A DNA stretch of 64,000 nt from an uncultured Bacteroidota bacterium (lineage in GTDB: Bacteria; Bacteroidota; Bacteroidia; 2-12-FULL-35-15): positions 1 through 64,000 of the forward strand of contig CAINDA010000022.1 of the NCBI GenBank assembly GCA_903847205.1, in the 5' to 3' direction. Shown here piece after piece: positions 17,873-25,700 of this stretch. Position 1 is the first letter of the stretch. Each line of letters starts with the position of its first letter. Made by a program: the position numbers and the translations under genes. The notes below the pieces were generated by a model, which saw only the letters and a list, made by a program, of their open reading frames with translations, made no database searches and was not told the DNA's origin.

Positions 17873-18372
17873 TTTTACGCCCCCGCGAACCAATTTGCAG
17901 GGCTGTAAACTAGTCCAAGAGGGCTGTAAAACAGAATTTACGTGCTGAAGAATTGGTTTTACGCCCGTAAAACACTATCACGGGGCGTAAAAACAGATTT
18001 TACGCCCCCGCGAATCAATTTGCAGGGCTGTAAACTAATCCACGGGGGCTGTAAAACAGAATTTACGTGCTGAAGAATTGGTTTTACGCCCGTAAAATAC
18101 CATCACGGGGTGTAAAAATTGATTTTACGCCCCCGCGATTCAATTTGCAGTGCTGTAAACTAATTCACGGGGGCTGTAAAATAGAATTTACGCGCTGAAG
18201 AATTGGTTTTACGTCCGTAAAATACCATCAGGGGGTGTAAAAATTGATTTTACGCCCCCGCGATTCAATTTGCAGGGCTGTAAACTAATCCACGGGGGCT
18301 GTAAAACAGAATTTACGCGCTGAAGAATTGTTTTTGCGCCCGTAAAACACCATAAGGGGGCGTAAAAATAGA
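17873..18372. repeat. four 125-bp tandem repeats, non-coding, hairpin-rich
   Basis: The phrase TTTTACGCCCCCGCGA starts at 17873, 17998, 18123 and 18248, exactly 125 bases apart. A worn fifth start falls at 18373. Units differ by scattered substitutions and no indels. Inside each unit GTTTTACGCCCGTAAAAC is a perfect palindrome (except where mutated). Across unit junctions GGGGCGTAAAA and TTTTACGCCCC form an 11-bp stem with a 5-base loop. Because 125 is not a multiple of three, the array cannot be a protein repeat. The flank 18373-18667 carries no gene. Confidence 0.9.
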
Positions 18373-18667
18373 ATTTACAGGCGTATGAGGAAGTTTTGCT
18401 GTTCAGTAAAGCCATTTCTCTAATCTGCCGTTATAAAATAATCTCCCTTCTTAATTTTTATTTATTCTAAATAAGGGGCAAATCCTTGAGCCTGTCTTGC
18501 AAAAACGGGTTTATTGAAATCTTCGCAGCTGCTGTAAGTATGCAAAATGCTTTGGAATTCGGTATTCAGTTAGGATAAGCCGGTTATTTGGGATAGGTTT
18601 GCGCAGGAAAAGCTGATATCGATTTCTTGAATTAAATAACCTATCAATGGACAAGAGAAAAACTACC

Positions 18668-18711
18668 GCTAACACTAAATGAGCGGTTTCACGGCCTATT
18701 TGGTCGTTAGC
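18668..18711 (+). other. attC-like recombination site, upstream
   Basis: GCTAAC (18668-18673) and GTTAGC (18706-18711) bracket an imperfect inverted repeat of 44 bp. Its inner arms partly pair (ACTAAATGAGCGG against GGCCTATTTGGTC). The layout matches an integron attC site, although the last core base departs from the strict GTTRRRY consensus. It ends 26 bases before the start codon of the HD-Hsp90 gene. Confidence 0.5.
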
Positions 18712-18737
18712 AGCAATTTTAAAACGCAATCACACAA

Positions 18738-21152
18738 ATGACAGACGATTATAAAGACGAATATTTACTAAGACTTTCTCAAAGCCTCTTATTTCAAACA
18801 TTAAAATCAAAATGCATTGAAAAAGATACAGAAGTTATAGCTCTAATTGAGAAAGTAGTTGATTATTCCGTTCAAAGAACTAAAACCATAATTAGACACA
18901 TGGGGGAATTTACCCTACATGACAGCGACCATTTGTTTAGAGTTCTATATTTGATGGAAAAACTTCTACCTAAAGAAGTTGTTGAAAATCTTTCAACGCC
19001 CGAATTGTTACTATTAATTGCATCTGCATTCATGCATGATATAGGAATGGCTCCTGAAGAAAAAGAAGTGTTAGCTTGGAGAAAAATTTGGGATAGTAGT
19101 GCAGAAATTGACGATGCAGAATTAGAAACTTATAATAACTTTAGAAGATACTACTATTCTAGACCAGACCAAATTAATATTATAGACAAATTAATACTTC
19201 AAGGCAAAAATAGCCAAGCTGATATAATTAAATCTTACATTATTACAGAGTATATCAGGCGTACACATGCAGAAAGAATAAAAGATATCACAGCTAGAGA
19301 TTGGAATGAAAAAATCAAATTTAGAGACAACGATTTAACTGTCGAGTTAGTACAATTATGTTTAAGTCACAATGAAGATGCTTTAAGTCTAGTTGAGTTT
19401 GACAAATATCTCATTTGTGGAGAAAACACATATGTTTGTTTACCTCTTATCGGTATCATTTTAAGGCTTTCAGATATTTTAGATTTTGATGGAAAAAGAA
19501 CGCCTTCAATTTTGTTTTCGCATCTTTACGTGAGAGAACCTATTTCTTTAAAAGAGTGGAATAAGCATCGCTCAATAGAATCTTGGGAAATTAATCAAGA
19601 TAATATTTTTTATTCAGCAAAGTGCTCTCATCCTGCGATTGAAGCATCAATTCATCAGTTTTGCGACTATATTGACCATGAATTATCTATTTGCAACAAT
19701 CTGATATCTGAACTAAACGATTTTCATAAAATTAAAAGACCTAGTCTTTTAATAAAAGTGCCGTACAAGGTTTCAAGAGATAAGATTACCACAAAAAAGA
19801 ATATTCATAACAAACCGCTATACATATACAAAGACACTCAATTCAATTTAAGCAAAAGACAAGTTATAGAACTTTTAATGGGAACTAAACTCTATGGCAA
19901 TCCAGAAGTTGCTTTAAGAGAATTAGTTCAAAATTCAATTGATGCGTGTCTTTTGAGAAAAGCTCAAGAAATAAAATGGGGAAATTTATTTCAACCAGAA
20001 ATTTCAATTAAGTATATCACAGAAAATAATGAAAAGGTTCTCATTGTAGAAGATAATGGAACAGGCATGGATCAATATATTATTGATAATTATTATTCAA
20101 AAGTAGGTTCATCGTTTTATAAGTCAACGGACTTCTATAATCTAGTTTCAGAATCTAATGCAGATTTTATACCTACTTCAAGATTTGGAATAGGCATTCT
20201 ATCTTGCTTTATGGTTGCTGATACACTTATTGTTGATACAAAAAGAGTATATGCTGAACACAAATCAAGCGACCCTCTAAATGTAACTGTTGAAGGACAA
20301 GATAGTATTTTTTGGATAAAAGATGGGAGTAGAAATTTACCAGGAACTACAACCAAATTAGTTCTTAGAGAAAGTAAAAATCCTTGGATAAATTATAACA
20401 GTGAACGATTTATAAAATCAGTAAAGAGCATAATTCCTAATCCACCATTTAAAATCAACATTATTACGGACGAAGATAACCAAAGTATTGATGAAAATGT
20501 TTTTAAAGAAATCTCAACAGAAGACTTAAAAGATTATTATTGGCAAACACATGAAAATGTAAGGTACTATACTATTAATTTTGACAATTTTGATTTAGGA
20601 ATCAAAGGCATAGCAGAAATAGGCATCTTGTTTAGAAAAAATTCTCCTGTTAATGAAATCAATCTAGAGTCAAAAGAGATCAACATAGAAGGGCACAAGT
20701 ATAATCTTGATAAGAGAATTTGGATAAGAGAAAATCAAATTGAAGAAGAATCTACATCAATAACAATTAATGATGATTATGATGTAACAACCCATAACAC
20801 TACGAGTTCAATCGCTAAATCAAAATCAAAACTATCATTGCACGGAATTGAAGTTCCGACAACATTATTTCCTGAAAGGTGGTATAAAAAAGAAAACCAA
20901 GCAATTCTTTCGTTTCCTTTTCCAATTTTGTTAATAATTGATATTTGTGGAAGAAGAGATTTAGATTTAAACTCCTCAAGAACTGAAGTAATACTCGGTG
21001 AAAAATGGGATGATTTTGAACAAACCTTGATCAAAGTAATTTGCTCAGAACTTGCAAAACAAATGAAACCAAAAGATTGGAGAATATTAAAAGAAATGTT
21101 TCACAAAATAACTAAACACCAACCATTTTTTGAAGCAATAAAAGAAATATAA
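18738..21152 (+). CDS. HD-domain plus Hsp90-type (GHKL) ATPase protein
   Basis: The 804-residue protein has two enzymatic modules and no signal peptide. The N-terminal HD-superfamily phosphohydrolase-like part (about 40-335) has HDSDH at 61-65, HD at 100-101 (MHDIGM), His177, His211 and Asp246 (LRLSDILD). The GHKL ATPase module (about 370-620) has the N box LRELVQNSIDA (Asn399), the G1 box DNGTGM at 439-444, the G2 box RFGIGILS at 482-489, and GTTT at 536-539, as in Hsp90. The C-terminal about 180 residues are unassigned. The HD-Hsp90 combination occurs in genes thought to act in biological conflict; a defence role here is inference. The gene is visibly more AT-rich than its neighbours and is bracketed by two attC-like sites, with only 7 bases between the stop codon and the second site. 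Confidence 0.88.
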   Translation: MTDDYKDEYLLRLSQSLLFQTLKSKCIEKDTEVIALIEKVVDYSVQRTKTIIRHMGEFTLHDSDHLFRVLYLMEKLLPKEVVENLSTPELLLLIASAFMHDIGMAPEEKEVLAWRKIWDSSAEIDDAELETYNNFRRYYYSRPDQINIIDKLILQGKNSQADIIKSYIITEYIRRTHAERIKDITARDWNEKIKFRDNDLTVELVQLCLSHNEDALSLVEFDKYLICGENTYVCLPLIGIILRLSDILDFDGKRTPSILFSHLYVREPISLKEWNKHRSIESWEINQDNIFYSAKCSHPAIEASIHQFCDYIDHELSICNNLISELNDFHKIKRPSLLIKVPYKVSRDKITTKKNIHNKPLYIYKDTQFNLSKRQVIELLMGTKLYGNPEVALRELVQNSIDACLLRKAQEIKWGNLFQPEISIKYITENNEKVLIVEDNGTGMDQYIIDNYYSKVGSSFYKSTDFYNLVSESNADFIPTSRFGIGILSCFMVADTLIVDTKRVYAEHKSSDPLNVTVEGQDSIFWIKDGSRNLPGTTTKLVLRESKNPWINYNSERFIKSVKSIIPNPPFKINIITDEDNQSIDENVFKEISTEDLKDYYWQTHENVRYYTINFDNFDLGIKGIAEIGILFRKNSPVNEINLESKEINIEGHKYNLDKRIWIRENQIEEESTSITINDDYDVTTHNTTSSIAKSKSKLSLHGIEVPTTLFPERWYKKENQAILSFPFPILLIIDICGRRDLDLNSSRTEVILGEKWDDFEQTLIKVICSELAKQMKPKDWRILKEMFHKITKHQPFFEAIKEI

Positions 21153-21159
21153 AAACTGC

Positions 21160-21225
21160 TGCTAACATTAACTTGCCGACACGCTCAAAAGCCGAATGCC
21201 CGGCATCGCATATTTGACCGTTAGC
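21160..21225 (+). other. attC-like recombination site, downstream
   Basis: GCTAAC (21160-21165) and GTTAGC (21220-21225) bracket a 66-bp imperfect inverted repeat containing a GC-rich inner hairpin (GCCGAATGCCCGGC). It has the same orientation and end sequences as the site at 18668, and the inner right arm is alike (TATTTGRYC before GTTAGC in both). It sits directly after the HD-Hsp90 stop codon, as attC sites do in gene cassettes. Confidence 0.5.
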
Positions 21226-21280
21226 ATGTAAACCCCCTAAAAATCGTACTGTATAAAAGCAGATTAAAAATCCCCCGCGG

Positions 21281-21329
21281 GTCGGGATTTGCAATCCCGA
21301 CAAAAGAGTTAGGGATTTGTAATCCCGCT
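21281..21329. repeat. two GGGATTTGYAATCCC palindromes
   Basis: GTCGGGATT and AATCCCGAC (21281-21301) form a perfect 9-bp stem. A second, shorter copy (GGGATT TGT AATCCC) follows at about 21312. The family recurs near 21950, 22680 and 28375-28470. Confidence 0.7.
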
Positions 21330-21523
21330 TAATTCAGTCTACAAAAGGATCACATGTTATCCATAAAATAAATCATTCCCCTCTGTATCTTTTCAAAAAA
21401 ACTGCATTATGAGTTTAAATTGCATACATTGTACAATGCAAAAGCGGAGACAAGAAACCGCGGCAGAAACAGGGCGGCACCCGAAAAGCCTTATGAGTAG
21501 GGGAAATTAAAACCTTAAATAAA

Positions 21524-21919
21524 ATGAGAACAAAAATTATTATTTCACTTGTTGTTATAGTAACAGCAATGAACTCATTTGCACAAAAACAAAACGACAA
21601 ATCGCTTTACACCCTCTGCGGTATGCAGGGAGGCAGTGATTGTAAAATAACATTAGCCGACTTTAATAAATGTAAAAAGGAATTAACACCAGTTGACAAA
21701 AAAATTACAATAGTTTCTTTTACCGTAGCAATGAGTGTTGACAGCTTGTTCGTGGATTATGAGAATACAGGCGGCGTTTTTTCTCAGAAAACAATCGATG
21801 GTATCGATAAAGCCACAAGTAATAAAAAGTTCAGCCATAAAATACTAATAGAAAGTGTTCAGGTTTTAGAAGGAGGGGTGAAGAAGAAGGTAAAAGGCAT
21901 GAATATTAAAATCGAATAA
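21524..21919 (+). CDS. small secreted protein, GldM C-terminal-domain-like, copy 1
   Basis: The 131-residue protein has a signal peptide (about 1-20, MNSFAQ) and a single domain. The pattern 'CKITLADFNKC', 'KITIVSFTVAMSVD', 'GGVFSQKTIDGI', 'KILIESVQVLEGG' and 'VKGMNIKI' fits the last Ig-like domain of the T9SS/gliding protein GldM. This was recognised by pattern, so it is moderate evidence. Free-standing copies of this domain are seen in Bacteroidota without known function. The protein is identical to that encoded 731 bp downstream. Confidence 0.75.
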   Translation: MRTKIIISLVVIVTAMNSFAQKQNDKSLYTLCGMQGGSDCKITLADFNKCKKELTPVDKKITIVSFTVAMSVDSLFVDYENTGGVFSQKTIDGIDKATSNKKFSHKILIESVQVLEGGVKKKVKGMNIKIE

Positions 21920-21978
21920 AATATTTTTTAAAACTACGCCCCCGGCATCTCTCTGGCTGAGATATGCAATCCACGTTA

Positions 21979-22006
21979 AGCGCAGCGTCCCGCTGCGCTT
22001 TTTTTA
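21979..22006 (+). terminator. intrinsic terminator, duplication unit 1
   Basis: The perfect stem AGCGCAGCG / CGCTGCGCT has a 3-base loop (TCC) and is followed by a T run. It lies 60 bases after the copy 1 stop codon. Confidence 0.85.
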
Positions 22007-22254
22007 ACCTGCATCTTGCCGGTCCAGGAAAAGGTTTGATGGACAGTTTTTGCCATTATAGCCAAGTTTACAAAAGTATCTCACACGTTATCCAGAAAAT
22101 AAATCACTCCCTTTTGTATCTTTTCAAAAAAACTGCATTATGAGTTTAAATTGCATACATTGTACAATGCAAAAGCGGAGACAAGAAACCGCGGCAAAAA
22201 CAGGGCGGCACCCGAAAAGCCTTATGAGTAGGGGAAATTAAAACCTTAAATAAA

Positions 22255-22650
22255 ATGAGAACAAAAATTATTATTTCACTTGTTGTTATAGTAACAGCAA
22301 TGAACTCATTTGCACAAAAACAAAACGATAAATCGCTTTACACCCTCTGCGGTATGCAGGGAGGCAGCGATTGTAAAATAACTTTAGCCGACTTTAATAA
22401 ATGTAAAAAGGAATTAACACCCGTTGACAAAAAAATTACAATCGTTTCTTTTACCGTAGCAATGAGTGTTGACAGCTTGTTCGTGGATTATGAGAATACA
22501 GGCGGCGTTTTTTCTCAGAAAACAATCGATGGTATCGATAAAGCCACAAGTAATAAAAAGTTCAGCCATAAAATATTAATAGAAAGTGTTCAGGTTTTAG
22601 AAGGAGGGGTGAAGAAGAAGGTAAAAGGCATGAATATTAAAATCGAATAA
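22255..22650 (+). CDS. small secreted protein, GldM C-terminal-domain-like, copy 2
   Basis: Its 131 residues are identical to copy 1. I see six base differences between the two coding regions (for example GAC/GAT, AGT/AGC, CCA/CCC, CTA/TTA), and all of them are synonymous. The duplication is therefore old enough to gather silent changes while the protein has been held constant. Both copies have the same upstream palindrome and their own terminator, so both are probably expressed. The product is exported to the periplasm. Confidence 0.75.
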   Translation: MRTKIIISLVVIVTAMNSFAQKQNDKSLYTLCGMQGGSDCKITLADFNKCKKELTPVDKKITIVSFTVAMSVDSLFVDYENTGGVFSQKTIDGIDKATSNKKFSHKILIESVQVLEGGVKKKVKGMNIKIE

Positions 22651-22710
22651 AGTATTTTTTTAAAACTAGGCCCCCGGCACCTCTCTGGCTGGGATATGCA
22701 ATCCACGTTA

Positions 22711-22736
22711 AGCGCAGCGTCCCGCTGCGCTTTCTT
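22711..22736 (+). terminator. intrinsic terminator, duplication unit 2
   Basis: It has the same AGCGCAGCG / CGCTGCGCT stem as unit 1, but the T tail is interrupted (TTTCTTT). It also lies just before the converging end of the large adhesin gene. Confidence 0.8.
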
Positions 22737-22785
22737 TAACCGGCATCCTGCCGGGGCAAGTGCCAGAGTTCAAACGAAAAACATT

Positions 22786-25700
22786 TCACCTCAGCAGCGT
22801 AACTTTCCCTTTATAACTATGCTTCTCATTTTTAAAATCAATAACCTCAATCGAATAAACGTAAATATCCCGCTGCGCTGTATCAGATCCGTGATTTGCT
22901 TTGCCATCCCAAGGGTTTTTAATATCATCGGTATAGAAAATTAAATTTCCCCAGCGGTCAAAAATCATCATTTTATATTCTTTAACAAACATTCCTTTGC
23001 CGGTAAAGCTGTCGTTGATGCCATCGTCGTTAGGGCTAAATGAATTAGGAATATAAAATACAAAGTCGGGTTCAATCACAATCGTTTGAACAGCCGTATC
23101 CATGCACCCAAAAGAGTTGGAAGTAATCAGGCGTATTTTATAAGAGCCGGTGTCGGTATAATTGCTGGGGACAGGGTAGCGCAGGATGGAGCTGTCGCCG
23201 TTTCCAAAATTCCAATGCCAATAGTCAGCACCCTGCGATAAATTAGTAAGCGTAATCAATGCATTGGTTATTACCGCTGCCGGCGGATCAGCCCTGAAAT
23301 CAGCCTTTGGAGAAGGATACACTTGAATATGGCCGGGCATTGTTTTTGTGCCTATGCAGCCGCTGTCGGAAGTAACAGTAAGGCTTACATCAAAAACTGC
23401 GGAAACAAACACTGAATCATTGCTGTAGCAATGCTGTGTGCTGGGGCCGTTTTCAGAAGGTTTTCCATCGCCGTAATTCCATACCCAGGAAATATTTGTT
23501 CCCGGTGTGATACTGGAAGTATTTTGGAAAGTAACGCATAAAGGCGGACAGCCGATACTGTCGCTGGTTGAGAAATTCACAGCTGGATTAGGGTTTACAG
23601 TCAGGGGCTGTATTACCGAATCCACACAGCCGAAGCCTGAAGTAATAAATAGCTGCACCTGGTAAGTACCGCTTCCTGAATAGATATGAGAAGTATTACG
23701 GCTGAAATTAAGTGTACTGTTATCCGCAAAGTTCCAGCGCCAGCTGCGTATTGTGTCCGGCAATGTAAGTGTTGATGCATCCGTAAACTGCGCAGCGCCT
23801 CCTTTACAGACATTTGCACTTAAAATTTCAGCATGCGGAATTGGATGCACGGCTATACTTTTCGAAATTGAATCTTTGCAGCCGTTGGTGGTAGTAACCA
23901 GCAAAGAGGCGCTGTATGTGCCCGCAGGAGCATACGTATCACTTGGATTTATAAGAGAACTCAATGCCGAGCCGTCGCCAAAATTCCATGAGCGGGATAA
24001 AATACTTCCATTACCGGCAGCAATAAAGGAGGAGTCAGTAAAATTAACCGCCTGGCCTAAACACGCATTGTTAAATCCAAATTTTGCAATAGGAAGCTTG
24101 TAAATGGTTACAGGGGTTTGAACAGTATCCGCACAGCCCAGCATCGAAGAGTGAGTGATCAGTGTAACTGTGTAGTTTCCTGAAGCAGTATATTTATGTT
24201 TCGGGCTCCATGTCCCTGTAACAGCCGGAGAGCCGTCGCCGTAATTCCATGACCAGGATGCAATACTTCCTGTATGAGGATTAGCAGAAGTATTAACGAA
24301 TACAGAAGAATCATTAAAGCAGCTGCCGCTGAATGTAAATGCCGAAACCGGCCGATCAAATGTTTTTACAGAATCGTTAACAACGCTTGAACAGCCGTCG
24401 GCGGTAGTGCTCACCAGTGTGACATTATTAAAACCCGCACTGGAATAATAATGCGAAGGGTTTGTTAAAATGCTTGATCCGCTGCCGTCGCCGAATATCC
24501 ATAAACTGCCCGCTATTACAGCAGGAAGATTAACAGATGATGTGTTTATAAAATGCACGGTATCGCCGAAGCAGACATCATTATGTGTAAAACCGGCCGC
24601 AGGATTATTAAAAACCTTTGCCGGCTTTGTAATGGTATCAGCACATCCGAGGCTGTTGTTAACAATTAAAACAACATTGTAATTTCCGGAAACTGCATAT
24701 AAATGAGAAGGGCTCTGGGTATTATTTATCAGGCTTCCATCGCCGAAATCCCATGCCCATGAGCTGAGCGTGCCGGAAACTGCCATAGAGCTATCCGTAA
24801 AATGCATGGTGTTGTTTAAGCATACATTTAAGTTTTTGAAATTCGCTGCAGGGGCGGATTTCACAATTATGGTTTTTACTGCGGTATCCTTACAGTTTTT
24901 ATAATTAGAAATTACTTGGTAAGTGATGTTTCCCGCGGGGGCCGCTATCACCGTTTTTGCAGTATCGCTGCTTAATGTTGCTGCCGGTGACCAAAGTAAA
25001 TTCGACTGCAGGGAGGCGGTAAGTGTTAAGGTTTCGCCTTTGCAGATAGTGTCTTTGGATGATGTAATTGTTAAGTCGGCTATCGGTTCAAACCATTGTA
25101 TTACCACCATGCCGTTGCCTCCTGTTTTTATATCGCCCTGCGCGCCCACAGTCATATTATAATCATTCCCTACTCCCACCCCTGTAAGGTAATGCACATC
25201 GGTCATTTCAGGAGGGTTGATATTTAATTCCGAAGTAAATTTAATCTGACCGCCGGAAGTATATTTAAAACCCGAACCGCCTTCACCTGCATCAGCAGTA
25301 ATATCAGGAGAATGGCCGGGATGTAAACAATACGAAAACCTATGTATCCCTGAAATACCGCCGGCATAACCGCCGCCCCCGCCGCCAAAGCCTGTTGAAT
25401 TTGCTGCAGCGCTCTGTCCTGTTAAAGGCAGGTACCCTCCTGCTAAAGGGTTGTTGCCATTGCCTCCTGATGTTTCGTCATAACCTCCGGCATCTGCATT
25501 GCCTCCCCCGCCTCCTGCAATCACTCTGGCGTTTGTCTGGGTCACAGAATTAATGAACACACCGCTTAAGCCACCGCCTGAGCCCGTTTCGGAAGTAGCT
25601 GCCGCGCCCATTGAATTACCGCTTCCTCCAAATCCATACGTTCCTCTTGCTGTTTGATTTACATCCCTTGTCTCCCATCCCCCGCCGCCTGCAACAACCA

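Larger units (their letters stand above)
21341..22023 (+). repeat. tandem duplication, unit 1 (about 680 bp)
   Basis: It is nearly identical to 22070-22755. It includes about 180 bp upstream of the gene with the partial palindrome TTGCATACATTGTACAATGC, the whole small gene, and the downstream terminator. The offset is 731 bp across the genes. Confidence 0.95.
22070..22755 (+). repeat. tandem duplication, unit 2
   Basis: This is the second copy of the 21341-22023 unit, with scattered differences mostly outside the coding part. A unique spacer of about 45 bp separates the two units. Confidence 0.95.

Noticed and set aside
17873-18372. CRISPR array
   Set aside because: The units are contiguous 125-bp copies without unique spacers, and no cas genes are present.
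18209-18415. 68-residue protein in the 125-bp repeats
   Set aside because: The frame changes with each unit because 125 is not a multiple of three.
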